From NCBI RefSeq assembly GCF_021533215.1, contig NZ_JAJNKA010000002.1, forward strand, positions 423,001 to 487,000: DNA of 64,000 nucleotides, in the 5' to 3' direction. Both the position numbers and the translations under genes were made by a program. The notes beneath the pieces were generated by a model, which did not search any database, was not told the DNA's origin, and saw only the letters and a program-made list of their open reading frames with translations. The DNA is from Portibacter lacus. Lineage in GTDB: Bacteria; Bacteroidota; Bacteroidia; Chitinophagales; Saprospiraceae. Shown in pieces: positions 44,891-55,250 of this stretch; position 1 is the first letter of the stretch; each line of letters starts with the position of its first letter.

Positions 44891-46585
44891 ATGAAGAAAA
44901 CATTTACAGTATTATTAATGGTGCTTATACTCAGACTGTGCTCAGTCTTGAATGCACAAACAGCACTTGATCCAAATCAGTTTGTAAACACTCAGATAAC
45001 AGCTGCAGGAGTTTACACGGCAGAAGCTGGTCAATCATATGCTTTTGACGGTCGAATTGACTTGCCTTTTGATGTGACAATCCAAGGTCCTGATAACGGA
45101 TGGATAATGGATGTTACTAACCCACCAGTTTTTGTAAACACTCCAGCAGCGGATGCGTCAGCTAGAGATTTTTTCGAACTTAAAGAAGGTGGCTCACTTA
45201 CACTCAAAAATGTTCTTTTTAGTGGTACACACAGTAATGATGAAATATCAGCCGTATTCGTAGCGAATACGGGTGGTAGTAAAATGATTGTAGATAACTG
45301 TGCATTTTCTGATTGGCAGGATTTTGCACTTAGAAACCAAAACAAAGGAGATAGCATAAGTGTCACTAACTCTGTATTTATCAATGGAGTACGATTACGT
45401 TATTCTCAGTGGGGAGGTTTCCCAATGCGAATGGACGTAGCATGTGATAATGTAATTTGGGAGAACAACACAGTTGTTAACTCTGGACGTTTATTAGCAA
45501 ATAGTGGACCTTTCCAGAATGCTAATATTTCTCAGATGCATAATACTTATGTCAACCAAGGTGTAGCTGGTGAGGAACAACGTGCTAACGAGTTTATTAC
45601 AGCAAATAACATATTTCACAATTTCCACTTTTTAGGACGTACGACAGATAATCATTCAAGTCCAGAAAACACCTATGGTGCATACTTTACAACTTGGAAT
45701 TATTTTGCGGACTCGAAAGATCACTTAGACAGTATTTCATTGTATTTAGGTCAAAATTTATTTTATCGTGAGCCTTTATTGGTAGAATGGTTTGATGAAT
45801 TTGGTGGAGATTCTCTTGCAACTAGCCTTCTATGGGAACACCCAGATGTGGATTCATTTATTGTAATGGATGACAATTATACCATTGGTACAAATTACTC
45901 AGAAATAGACCCAGGATTTACAGTTCCTCCCGGAAATACTCAAGCAATCGTTGACCATGTTAGCACATACCGTTTGAATCCAACTGGAGAATGGGTGGAT
46001 TGGAGAGTTCCATCACCGGTATCATACGGTGGTGACGGACTTCCTGTTTTAAGTTGGCCTCCAGCTTTTGATTTGAGTTACTCTAATACTTATTTACAGA
46101 CAGCTGGAACAGACGGCTTACCACTTGGTGACTTGAACTGGTATCCTGATAAAAAAGCAGAGTTTTTATCTAATAGAGATGGTATTATAGCATCTATTAG
46201 AGATTCAATGGTAAACGCTCAAGCAGTATACGATCCAGAAACAATGGATAATACTCCTATGATTACGGAAGCAACTTCTTCTGTTTTCAGTCAAAAGGTT
46301 CCAGACGATTTCTATCTTGCTGGCAACTATCCAAATCCATTTGATCAAAGTACAACCATCAAATTTGGTTTACATGACAGATCAGATGTTACACTAAGTG
46401 TATTCAATATTTTTGGTCAGAAAGTATATGAATCTAACGAAATGAGATTATCATCAGGTCCTAACGAAATTAATTTTGACGCTTCTAATCTAAGCAGTGG
46501 TATTTATTTATATAAAATCAGTGCTCAAGAAATTAACGGTCAAAGTTACATCCTTGCTAAGGAAATGATATTGACTAAACAATAA
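44891..46585 (+). CDS. Secreted right-handed beta-helix protein with T9SS sorting domain, copy A
   Basis: A 564-residue protein. A Sec signal (ending VLNAQ) is followed by a region of short repeating strands typical of polysaccharide-lyase-like beta-helices (GGSLTLKNVLFSGTHSNDE; MIVDNCAFSDWQDFALRNQN; VIWENNTVVNSGRLL). The tail (NYPNPFDQSTTIKFGL to SSGIYLYKISA) is a T9SS type A sorting domain. The fold suggests a surface lyase or glycan-binding protein, perhaps PL6-like; I cannot identify catalytic residues. It follows TonB receptor copy A by 74 bases, and the pair is duplicated at 52173-56951. Confidence 0.75.
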   Translation: MKKTFTVLLMVLILRLCSVLNAQTALDPNQFVNTQITAAGVYTAEAGQSYAFDGRIDLPFDVTIQGPDNGWIMDVTNPPVFVNTPAADASARDFFELKEGGSLTLKNVLFSGTHSNDEISAVFVANTGGSKMIVDNCAFSDWQDFALRNQNKGDSISVTNSVFINGVRLRYSQWGGFPMRMDVACDNVIWENNTVVNSGRLLANSGPFQNANISQMHNTYVNQGVAGEEQRANEFITANNIFHNFHFLGRTTDNHSSPENTYGAYFTTWNYFADSKDHLDSISLYLGQNLFYREPLLVEWFDEFGGDSLATSLLWEHPDVDSFIVMDDNYTIGTNYSEIDPGFTVPPGNTQAIVDHVSTYRLNPTGEWVDWRVPSPVSYGGDGLPVLSWPPAFDLSYSNTYLQTAGTDGLPLGDLNWYPDKKAEFLSNRDGIIASIRDSMVNAQAVYDPETMDNTPMITEATSSVFSQKVPDDFYLAGNYPNPFDQSTTIKFGLHDRSDVTLSVFNIFGQKVYESNEMRLSSGPNEINFDASNLSSGIYLYKISAQEINGQSYILAKEMILTKQ

Positions 46586-46605
46586 GATTAAGTTAAGTAC
46601 TTTAT

Positions 46606-46637
46606 AAGTTTACCCATAATAGAATATGGGTGAACTT
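46606..46637 (+). terminator. Hairpin 20 bases after beta-helix gene A
   Basis: AAGTTTACCCATA pairs with TATGGGTGAACTT (13 bp, one G-U) around a 6-base loop. It has no long T run, so it may be an mRNA 3' stabilising stem rather than an efficient terminator. Confidence 0.55.
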
Positions 46638-46895
46638 GTAAGGTATATTTGATATAATGCTTTTAGTGACAATTCATTATACAATGTTTAAACATTTTTC
46701 TAAAGCATTGTCAAATTGAATTCAGATAGATCTTAATTGAGTCCTAGGTGTTCATAAAATACAAAGCATGTTTCCTCGGATCAGTAGATTTTATCAAAAA
46801 ATAGGGACCAATCTTGTCACAATTTTCAGTGGTAATATGGACTCAAAATCAAAAAATTAAAAAGTTTCATATCGTAAATATTTATTCATATTTAG

Positions 46896-46924
46896 AGGCT
46901 CAAGCAAAACTTGAGCCTTTTTTA
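46896..46924 (+). terminator. Rho-independent terminator just upstream of GH115-like gene
   Basis: AGGCTCAAG pairs perfectly with CTTGAGCCT around a 5-base loop, with T6 overlapping the stem end. It ends 39 bases before the next ATG (46963) and 310 bases after the previous gene. The 258 bases between the two hairpins (46638-46895) show no ORF and could hold a small RNA or a leader subject to attenuation. Confidence 0.75.
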
Positions 46925-46962
46925 TAGTCAACTTTAATACATCGATTTACCTTAACTTGAAA

Positions 46963-48984
46963 ATGAAATTATTTTTCCATTATACTATTATTCTCTTTCT
47001 GCCTATTCTAGGGTTTATTTCTTGCAGCACTGCAAACAATATTCAAATTGTAACTTCTGAGCATGCAAGCAAAGCAGAGCTCATGACTGCCGAAGATCTA
47101 AAAGAAGATCTCCTAAAAGTTTATAGCTCCGAAGTTGAAATTGTAAAAGAATCTAACGCCAATCTAAAAGCAAAAAAAATCATTATCGGCACGTTCGACA
47201 ATAATGAAACACTAAAGAATATATTAAAAGATTCAGGGCAAGAATTTTTCGCTGAAAATCCCGGATATCGAGGTGGTATTTGGCAAAAAGTAGATTCTGA
47301 AACCATCATTCTGGCCGGAAGCGATATTCAGGGTATGCAATATGCCATTTACGACTATTCTAAAATTGTCTTAAACATAGACCCTCTAATTTACTGGAGC
47401 GGTCATAGCGTTTCACAAATTGACGATTCGGCTATTTTCAACATAGACAATAAAATTATTGAGCCACCTACCGTCCCCCTTTTGGTTTACTTTGAAAATG
47501 ATGTCGATGAGTTGATGAATCTAAAAGAACCATTACTCGAGTATGATTGGGAATCCTATACAGAAATGATCGACGCTTTGATTCGAATGAGATATAATGG
47601 TATCCAACTGTTTGATCTTTTAGGAAGGGCAGAATTTTATCTTCGAGAAGAGTATATGCAGATGGTACCCGACTATGACATTGACATAGATTATATAGAA
47701 GAAATGATAGATTATGCTCAGGATAAAGGAATGTATGTTCAGATCGACTTGTCTTTAGGCTATAAAATCAGATCATTAGAAAGTAAATATGCAGATTGCT
47801 GGAGCCAACACAAGGCTAAGTGGTTAGAAGTATGGAAGTATTATCTGGAGGAAACGCCCCTGGGCAAAGCAGATATATTCTCACTAAGACCAAGAAATCA
47901 GGTGTGGGACTGGGAATACAAGAGCACCTGCGGTGAAGATAAAATTGAAGTTTTCAATGAGGTCTATGAAGTACTCGATTCCTTAATAGAAAGCCATAAT
48001 TCAGACGCCACGAAAGTACTGATTTGCTACGCTGATGGCATGACGATGTATAACGAAGGGTTCAGACCTCCAGATGACTGGATCGTAGCGTGGTCTGACC
48101 ACGGATATGCAGATTTCGAAATATATCCCAATACTACAGATGGCTATCAGTTCGGGACATATATGCATGCGGGTTTTTGGAAAAACCACACCGTCGCTCA
48201 TCCATATCCAAGAACTATAGACACGATCATGCATAAAATGTTCGACGAATATGATGCCACTGCTTATTGTCAAGTAAATGGTCAGCAGTTTAGACCATTT
48301 CTCTTAAACTTGGAGGCATTTAGCGAAGTCTGCAGAAATCCAGATGAATACACAGGCTCGAGCTTCTACAAGATGTGGGCACAGAGGTATTTCTCAGAGC
48401 ATCTTCAACTTCAAGTTATTGAACTGATGGATGAATGGGATGAAGCTTCATTCGGACATGCAGGATACGTCCAAAATTTATGGGAAATAAAAGAAGTGAT
48501 TGCTTATCTAGCAGAACTTCCTATTCAATCACCAGGAAAATCCGCTAAGCCATTTACAGCGGAACGTGTTCATGGCGATATCGAAAACGCCCGTATTCGA
48601 AATCAAATGATCCAGTCGTGTTTTCAAAAAAGCACTTCATTGATTCCTGAAACAAACCCAGCTTCAGCATATTATTATGATCAAATCCACTTCCCCCTGG
48701 AATCATATGCTGATTTATTGAGTTTTGAAGTAGTGCTTCATCAAATTTTTGATACGAAATTAAAATATGAAAAAGCATCGAATGAAAATCTAAAGACCCA
48801 AGCTAAAATGCTCCTTAGAAAAGCAAAAGTTCATCTAGAAGATATCATCGAAAAAACAATGAAGCCAGCAAAAGATCCAAAATGGAACGGCTGGTATGAT
48901 ATTAGCAAAAGGAGACCTAATAATGGTTTCCCAACAATGGAAATGTTAAATGAAATAGATCAAGCCATTGAAGAAAAGTGGTAA
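46963..48984 (+). CDS. GH115-like glycoside hydrolase (alpha-glucuronidase family), lipoprotein
   Basis: 673 residues from ATG 46963 (a TTG lies two codons upstream). Lipobox LGFISCSTANN. The N-terminal domain (TAEDLKEDLLKVYSSEVEIV; KKIIIGTFDNNETL; ETIILAGSDIQGMQYAIYDYSK) and the switch into the barrel (EPPTVPLLVYFENDVDEL) follow the GH115 pattern. It is shorter than typical GH115 enzymes (800-1000 residues), lacking some C-terminal domains. GH115 enzymes release alpha-1,2-linked (4-O-methyl)glucuronic acid. Catalytic residues cannot be assigned with certainty, so a related uncharacterised family is possible. It is co-transcribed with the GH92 gene (24-base gap). Confidence 0.65.
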   Translation: MKLFFHYTIILFLPILGFISCSTANNIQIVTSEHASKAELMTAEDLKEDLLKVYSSEVEIVKESNANLKAKKIIIGTFDNNETLKNILKDSGQEFFAENPGYRGGIWQKVDSETIILAGSDIQGMQYAIYDYSKIVLNIDPLIYWSGHSVSQIDDSAIFNIDNKIIEPPTVPLLVYFENDVDELMNLKEPLLEYDWESYTEMIDALIRMRYNGIQLFDLLGRAEFYLREEYMQMVPDYDIDIDYIEEMIDYAQDKGMYVQIDLSLGYKIRSLESKYADCWSQHKAKWLEVWKYYLEETPLGKADIFSLRPRNQVWDWEYKSTCGEDKIEVFNEVYEVLDSLIESHNSDATKVLICYADGMTMYNEGFRPPDDWIVAWSDHGYADFEIYPNTTDGYQFGTYMHAGFWKNHTVAHPYPRTIDTIMHKMFDEYDATAYCQVNGQQFRPFLLNLEAFSEVCRNPDEYTGSSFYKMWAQRYFSEHLQLQVIELMDEWDEASFGHAGYVQNLWEIKEVIAYLAELPIQSPGKSAKPFTAERVHGDIENARIRNQMIQSCFQKSTSLIPETNPASAYYYDQIHFPLESYADLLSFEVVLHQIFDTKLKYEKASNENLKTQAKMLLRKAKVHLEDIIEKTMKPAKDPKWNGWYDISKRRPNNGFPTMEMLNEIDQAIEEKW

Positions 48985-49008
48985 TGCTAAAATAATAATA
49001 GAAGATAA

Positions 49009-51273
49009 ATGAAACCTTACATTTTATGCTTGCTAGCGGTATTAAGCTGCTTAGCTTGCACTAGTCAAAACGTTGATAAAGCTGTTGAATCTGAAACAGA
49101 TCCCGTAGAGCAAGTCTACCCCTTATTAGACGCTGCTAATTCCCGTTGGTTTTTCTTTGCGTCTGCATGTCGTCCATTCGGAATGGTTACTCTAAACCCT
49201 GATACTCAAAATGAAGGAGCATGGGGGAGTGGTTACAAGTACAATACCGATACAATCAAAGGTTTTAGTCATATTCATGGCTGGCAAATTTCTGGCGTTT
49301 CGGTGTTACCAGTAAGCTATGCTTCGTATGATGAAGGAATTCTGGATGACTATTTTTCTAGCTTTAGTCATGACAAAGAAGATGCGCAGGTTGGATACCA
49401 TAAGGTAGAATTAGATCGATATAATATCAAAGCTGAATTAACAAGTTCTACACGAGTAGGCTTTCACCGATATACTTTCGGAAATCAAAATGAAAAAGGA
49501 ATAGTATTCAAACTTAGTGGTGCGCTCGGACCTTCGGATATTAAAGATGGTTCGCTTACGTTAATCGATGAATATACATTACATGGCCAGATGACCAATG
49601 AACCTACTCGAAGAAGACCGAAAGACTTTGTCGTTTACTTCAATGTAAAATTTGACCAACCGATAAAAAGTATCGAAAAAGGAAGTAGCGACAACCAAAT
49701 CGTCACTTTTGAAAAAGATGTAGACCAATTACAAATGAAAGTTGCCATTTCATACACTTCTAATGAAAATGCGGCATTGAATCTCGAGACTGAAATTCCA
49801 GATTGGGATTTCGACCAAATAGTAGCAGATTCAAAATCTGAGTGGAATCAGATGCTAGGAAGAATCAAAATAACAGATGAAGATGAAACACAGAAGCGAA
49901 GATTCTACACCGACTTATGGCATGGCCTTCAAGGCCGAAGAATCATTAGCGATGTTAACGGAGCTTATCCTGATTATACGGGAGAGGAACCTAGAATAGG
50001 CAAGCTACCTTTAGATGAAAACGGCAAACCAAAATTCAACCACTATAATTCAGATTCATTCTGGGGTGCTCAGTGGACCATTAACACCCTATGGGGACTT
50101 CTTTATCCAGATATCTATAATGAATTTGTTAATTCACTATTAGTATATTATAAAGATGGAGGAATTATTCCTAGAGGACCATCAGGCGGGAACTATACCT
50201 ATGTGATGACTGGTTCTTCAGCAACGCCCTTTCTAGTCAGTGCATACCAAAAAGGAATTCGGGACTACGATGTAGAAACACTTTATGAAGGCCTAAAGAA
50301 AAATCATCTTTCGAAAGGCATTATGTCAAAAGCTGGTTATGAACATAAAACTTCTCTGGGAGGTGGTCTGGATCACTATATCGAAAATGGATATGTCCCC
50401 TACCCTATCCCTGAAGGAAATTTCGGTTATCATCAAGATGGAGCTAGCTTGACATTAGAATACGCTTACCAAGACTGGACATTAGCACAGCTAGCAAAAG
50501 CATTGGGCAAAACGGAAGATTACAATATTTTCTCTGAAAGAGCACAAAATTATGCGAATGTCTACGATGCTGAGTCAGGATGGATGCGCCCTAAAAGCAT
50601 AGATGGTGTCTGGAAAGAACCATTCGATCCCTATCAATATGAAAATGGTTTCAACGAATCAAATGGTGCTCAGTCTACTTGGTTCGTAGGTCATGATATT
50701 CCAGGATTAGCTAAGCTTATGGGTGGAAATGAAGTCGCTGTCAAAAAATTAAATGCACAATTCGAAGAAGCCGCTAAATTAGATTTCACACCAGGAAATT
50801 CACATGAAAGAGGAGAAGATCCTACTAGAGCTAGAATTCCAATCAACTATGGAAACCAACCATCCATACAGACTGCTTTTATTTTCAATCAACTAGGCCG
50901 TCCAGACTTAACTCAATTATGGACAAGTAAAATTACCAAACAAACTTTCGGTGGCCTCTCTCCTGAAACAGGCTATAGTGGCGATGAAGATCAAGGACTC
51001 ATGGGGTCACTTGCTGTTATCATCAAGCTTGGAATTTTTCAAATGAACGGTGGAACAGAAGCTAATCCTATTTATGAATTTGGAAGTCCATTATTTTCAA
51101 ATGTAGAAATGGCTTTGCAAAATGGGAAAACGCTGACCTTCGAAAAAAAGGGAAATGGAATCTACATAGATCATGTCAGTTTCAATGGCAAGAAGCTGGA
51201 TAATTTACACATTTCTCATGATGAATTAAATCAGGGTGGAGTACTTATTTTCAATATGAAAGAAACTCCTTAG
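49009..51273 (+). CDS. GH92-family alpha-mannosidase, lipoprotein
   Basis: A 754-residue protein; lipobox LSCLACTSQ. GH92 landmarks occur in order: PFGMVTLNPDT near residue 57, IKGFSHIHGWQISGVSVLP, RRFYTDLWHGLQGRRIISDVNGAY (the usual FYTALYHT/P region), GNYTYVMTGSSATPFLVSAYQKG, GNQPSIQTAFIFNQLG and GYSGDEDQGLMGSLAVIIKLGIF. GH92 enzymes are Ca2+-dependent inverting exo-alpha-mannosidases, acting here in the periplasm or at the surface. Together with the GH115-like gene it suggests a substrate with alpha-mannose and glucuronic acid. Confidence 0.9.
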   Translation: MKPYILCLLAVLSCLACTSQNVDKAVESETDPVEQVYPLLDAANSRWFFFASACRPFGMVTLNPDTQNEGAWGSGYKYNTDTIKGFSHIHGWQISGVSVLPVSYASYDEGILDDYFSSFSHDKEDAQVGYHKVELDRYNIKAELTSSTRVGFHRYTFGNQNEKGIVFKLSGALGPSDIKDGSLTLIDEYTLHGQMTNEPTRRRPKDFVVYFNVKFDQPIKSIEKGSSDNQIVTFEKDVDQLQMKVAISYTSNENAALNLETEIPDWDFDQIVADSKSEWNQMLGRIKITDEDETQKRRFYTDLWHGLQGRRIISDVNGAYPDYTGEEPRIGKLPLDENGKPKFNHYNSDSFWGAQWTINTLWGLLYPDIYNEFVNSLLVYYKDGGIIPRGPSGGNYTYVMTGSSATPFLVSAYQKGIRDYDVETLYEGLKKNHLSKGIMSKAGYEHKTSLGGGLDHYIENGYVPYPIPEGNFGYHQDGASLTLEYAYQDWTLAQLAKALGKTEDYNIFSERAQNYANVYDAESGWMRPKSIDGVWKEPFDPYQYENGFNESNGAQSTWFVGHDIPGLAKLMGGNEVAVKKLNAQFEEAAKLDFTPGNSHERGEDPTRARIPINYGNQPSIQTAFIFNQLGRPDLTQLWTSKITKQTFGGLSPETGYSGDEDQGLMGSLAVIIKLGIFQMNGGTEANPIYEFGSPLFSNVEMALQNGKTLTFEKKGNGIYIDHVSFNGKKLDNLHISHDELNQGGVLIFNMKETP

Positions 51274-51760
51274 TACTTATTAGGATATCGCTTTACTATA
51301 TTTGTTAATCACTAAACTAGCTTTGGTAGAACTTTGATATCGCATCTATTATTTTACTAATTTCCAATTTCGCCATAAAATCAGGTAGTTATTTTAGAAT
51401 ATTTACATTGACAATATCAAGTAGTAAGTAAAGAATGGCAAATGCAAATTTCCAGATTAAGAAGAGTTATAATTCAAGTCTTCATACTTTTAAAATTTCC
51501 AATAAATAATCTATTTCAAATTCTAGGAACACCTATGCATATTCATGCTAAATCTCACATTTATGCTCTAAATAAATTGTTTTAAATCTACACACCAATT
51601 AGAAATTATATTCCCGAATTTACGCCCATTTTAAAATTTAAGTACGCAAAAACCCCATTCCCACATACTTAATTAAAGAAATTCCATATTTCTGAATGAT
51701 ATGTCCATATCACGCCTTGCTTAATATCCTAAATTGTTTTCTGAAATAAGAGGTAAGTAA
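51274..51760. other. Intergenic stretch, no gene seen
   Basis: 487 AT-rich bases with several short open frames but nothing convincing. A perfect 6-bp inverted repeat (GATATG-tc-CATATC, 51698-51711) lies 50 bases before the next small gene. The region marks the boundary of the second duplicate block. Confidence 0.45.
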
Positions 51761-52114
51761 ATGATGGAAAAATATTGGCTACTACTGATCAATTTTGTCG
51801 CTGGTTTCAGAGGCATTTCTCATGTCCGGACGCTCTCAAAAGACGCCTTAATGGAATCGCAATTTGATCTACTGTGTGAGGCAACTTTCGAAAATGAAGG
51901 TATAGAAAGCAGCTACATGCTGAAAAGGAGTAATTCTATTAACGGTGTTCTTATTGCACCATCTTTCCGATTAACTGAACAAGCAAGAATCGCATTATCG
52001 AAAAACAAGAACGTGGATGGCTTAACGAGAGAGCTTTCCACAATTGCAACCAAGATTTTAGGAAATCATTTCAACAAAGTAAGTAAGGAATTTGGAAATC
52101 TTAGACTTAGCTAG
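51761..52114 (+). CDS. Hypothetical 117-residue protein
   Basis: It starts MMEKYWLLLINFVAGFRGISHVRTLSKD, with a weakly hydrophobic N-terminus; the body is soluble and mixed (LTEQARIALSKNKNVDGLTRELSTIATKIL). It is encoded 58 bases before TonB receptor copy B. No counterpart exists before copy A and no family is recognised. Codon use looks ordinary, and the long frame in AT-rich DNA favours a real gene. Confidence 0.4.
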   Translation: MMEKYWLLLINFVAGFRGISHVRTLSKDALMESQFDLLCEATFENEGIESSYMLKRSNSINGVLIAPSFRLTEQARIALSKNKNVDGLTRELSTIATKILGNHFNKVSKEFGNLRLS

Positions 52115-52172
52115 TCTAAGATCAAATAAAATAACAGCAGACAATTAACACTATATAGTAATCACTCTAAGT

Positions 52173-55169
52173 ATGGAAAAAAACATTTATCACTTTAATA
52201 ATAAGATATCAAAATCATATATTTCTATATGTTGCTTTGTATTAATAGCATTCTTTATAGGAACTCAACCTATCTATGCACAAGGATCTGGTAATATTAC
52301 TGGAAAAGTTATAGATAAATCTTCAGGTGACGAGCTTCCTTTTGCGAATGTTTACTTGGAAGGAACCAGTTTCGGCTCAGCAACAGATGAAGAAGGGAAA
52401 TACATACTTCACCAAATTCCAGCTGGAAATTATAATCTCATCACAGCATATATCGGTTATAAGGAGCAATCTATTCCTGTTATTGTTGTTGCAGGTAGTG
52501 ATATAGAGCTGGATATTAAATTAGATTATGCTGGAGTGGAGGGTGATGTGATTACCGTTACTGCTCAAGCCTCAGGTCAAATGGGAGCAATCAATCAACA
52601 ACTCAATTCGAATACCATTACAAATGTGGTTTCAGCAGATAGAATTAAAGATGTCCCAGATGGAAATGCCGCCGAATCCGTATCTAGATTACCAGGAATG
52701 TCTCTAGTTAGAAGCGGTGGAGAAGGACAGAAAGTTGCAGTCCGTGGTATATCCCCTAAATATAATGTGATGCAGGTTAATGGTGTTAGAATGCAATCTA
52801 CAGATCGTAATGATAGAAGTGTGGATTTGAATATGATAGCGCCTAACATCCTTAGCGGTATAGAAGTAACTAAAGCATTAACAGCGGATATGGATGCCGA
52901 TGCAGTGGGAGGAACGGTTAACTTAAAAATAGGAAAAGCTTCTGAAGGATTAAGAGGAAATTTTTCTTTACAAGGAGGATATTCTTCTTTATCTAACACC
53001 TATGAAAACTATAGAGCAACAGGCTTTCTTAGCAATCGGTTTTTCAATAATAAGTTTGGTGTTCAAGTTTCGGGTTTTGCAGATCATTTTAATAGAAGTT
53101 CTGATGTATTGAGTGCAGGATATGCTATAAATGAAATTTCTGTTACAGAAAACGGAAATATTCCGCTTGACTTGAATAGCGTGAATATTAATGATAGAGA
53201 TACAGAGCGAGAGCGATTAGGTGGTTCTTTGGTTTTTGACTACCAATTCAAGAATGGCTCACTCATTATGAATAATTTCATTAGTAAGCTTGCAGGGCAA
53301 AACGTATCGCAGTCGAATAATTTACGAATATCAGGGTTTGAATGGACAGCGGGTGCAAGTTCAAGTGAGTCTAGCAATACTGTAGTAAGTAATGCACTAC
53401 AGGGTGAGTTCGATTTTCCTTTTTTTAGCATGGACTTCTCCTTTTCTAATTCGATTTCAGGGCAACTATCTGAAAACACTAGTATGAATATCGGTATTGC
53501 GCAGAGTGCATCAGGATTCACAACACCATCTTTAACAGATCCAAGTCAAGTAACACCTGCTGAGTTATTAGCTGCTGCTGTAGTTGTCAATGGAGAAAAT
53601 GATAAAAGAGCGACAAGATTTCAAACCTTAAATAGAGATGTCACCGAACAAGCTCAAGAGGCAGCCTTAAACTTCAATGTTCCCTTTAGCCTTTCTAAAA
53701 ATATTTCAGGTAAGGTAAAACTTGGCGGTAAGTATGTTCGCAACTTTAGAGATAATGATGAAACACAGCGGCAAACAGACCCAGACAGAGATGTTCAGGG
53801 AGAAGCATTTATCATTCTGGTGCAGGATTCCTTATGGCCAGAACTAGGTATAGAAAACATAGATAGAGGTCTTGGTATTAGAGCTTTCTTATTTGAAGAA
53901 CCATCTTATGAAATAGGTGACTTCCTTTCTGGTGATTCTGGAATTGATAATTTCTTTTACAGAGCGGACATCTCTAAAATGATAAGATATACAGAAGTAG
54001 CAAAACAAGCAGATTACTATGTACTTGATATAAAAGAATCTACTCAGTATGATTATGATTACGGAAGAAATCTATTTGCATTTTATGCTTCCGCTGAGGT
54101 AAATTTCGGCAAGTATGTAACGCTCTTCCCAGGAATAAGATATGAAAATTTTAATTTCAATTATAATGCTTTCGATACTGAAAAATTCGGTCCATTACTG
54201 GAAAACTTTTCATCAGAAGCAATACGTGATGATAATATTAAAGGCACAAACTGGTTTCCGCAATTACAACTTCGTGTAAAACCCAATGACTGGTTTGATA
54301 TACGATTTGCCAAGACTAAAAGCATAATATATCCAGATTACCGATCTATATCACCTTACAGGTTCTATGATTCGAACGGTTCTCCTACCATGAGTTTGGG
54401 AAATCCTAGCTTGCAACCAGCATTATCAGACAACTATGATATATATGCTTCGATCTTTCAGAACAAACTTGGCTTGATTACTATTGGTGCTTTTTACAAA
54501 GAGATAGATAATCTAATTGTTTCTACAAGTTTTAGAACAAAAGATGCAGGAACAATTGATAATAGGTTCGAACTATCTCCAACACAACAAACGGTTATTA
54601 ATACTTGGTTGAATTTAGATGCTACCTCGACTGTAAGAGGAATAGAATTGGACTGGCAACATAATACATGGTATCTTCCTTCATTTCTTAAGGGTATTGT
54701 CTTAAACGTTAATTACACGAAGATTCAATCCCAGACAGCCTATCCATTACAAACATCAAGAAGAGATGGAACTGGACCATTCGCACCAATAATATTTATC
54801 GACACCATTAGAACTGGTAGAATGCCAGATCAGCCAAACGACATTTTCAATTTTACAATAGGTTACGATATCGGTGGTTTTTCAACCCGATTATCATATG
54901 TATACACAGACAATGTTTTGGACGGTGTTAATAGAACTTATGATGAATTAGATTCTTATACTGCTGCTTATAAAAGATGGGACTTTACAGCATATCAAAA
55001 ACTACCATGGTTAGAAGGAAGACTTCAGGTATATCTGAATGTTAACAACTTAACCAACACACCAGATCGATCATTCACAAGCGTATTAGAGAAGCTTTCC
55101 TCTTTAGAATATTATGGGAGAACTGTGGACCTAGGTGTGCGCTATTCATTTCACAAATTACCGGAATAA
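52173..55169 (+). CDS. TonB-dependent outer-membrane receptor, copy B
   Basis: A 998-residue paralog of the receptor at 41811, near-identical through the carboxypeptidase-like domain and plug (KVIDKSSGDELPFANVYLEG; VPDGNAAESVSRLPGMSLVR; SVDLNMIAPNILSGIEVTKA). Divergence is concentrated in surface-loop regions of the barrel (for example residues ~310-460), the pattern expected when duplicates change ligand specificity. The signal peptide ends TQPIYAQ. It is followed at 82 bases by beta-helix copy B. Confidence 0.9.
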   Translation: MEKNIYHFNNKISKSYISICCFVLIAFFIGTQPIYAQGSGNITGKVIDKSSGDELPFANVYLEGTSFGSATDEEGKYILHQIPAGNYNLITAYIGYKEQSIPVIVVAGSDIELDIKLDYAGVEGDVITVTAQASGQMGAINQQLNSNTITNVVSADRIKDVPDGNAAESVSRLPGMSLVRSGGEGQKVAVRGISPKYNVMQVNGVRMQSTDRNDRSVDLNMIAPNILSGIEVTKALTADMDADAVGGTVNLKIGKASEGLRGNFSLQGGYSSLSNTYENYRATGFLSNRFFNNKFGVQVSGFADHFNRSSDVLSAGYAINEISVTENGNIPLDLNSVNINDRDTERERLGGSLVFDYQFKNGSLIMNNFISKLAGQNVSQSNNLRISGFEWTAGASSSESSNTVVSNALQGEFDFPFFSMDFSFSNSISGQLSENTSMNIGIAQSASGFTTPSLTDPSQVTPAELLAAAVVVNGENDKRATRFQTLNRDVTEQAQEAALNFNVPFSLSKNISGKVKLGGKYVRNFRDNDETQRQTDPDRDVQGEAFIILVQDSLWPELGIENIDRGLGIRAFLFEEPSYEIGDFLSGDSGIDNFFYRADISKMIRYTEVAKQADYYVLDIKESTQYDYDYGRNLFAFYASAEVNFGKYVTLFPGIRYENFNFNYNAFDTEKFGPLLENFSSEAIRDDNIKGTNWFPQLQLRVKPNDWFDIRFAKTKSIIYPDYRSISPYRFYDSNGSPTMSLGNPSLQPALSDNYDIYASIFQNKLGLITIGAFYKEIDNLIVSTSFRTKDAGTIDNRFELSPTQQTVINTWLNLDATSTVRGIELDWQHNTWYLPSFLKGIVLNVNYTKIQSQTAYPLQTSRRDGTGPFAPIIFIDTIRTGRMPDQPNDIFNFTIGYDIGGFSTRLSYVYTDNVLDGVNRTYDELDSYTAAYKRWDFTAYQKLPWLEGRLQVYLNVNNLTNTPDRSFTSVLEKLSSLEYYGRTVDLGVRYSFHKLPE

Positions 55170-55250
55170 ATAAAATAAACACTGGAAGTAAGCTGAATTC
55201 TTAATTCCATCAAACATTGAAATAAATTAAAACAACAAAAAATAGAGATT

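Noticed and set aside
45031-45384. Minus-strand ORFs in beta-helix gene A (and the matching ones in the second TonB receptor and in beta-helix gene B)
   Set aside because: They recur only because the sense genes are paralogous; composition is shadow-like and no start signals are seen.
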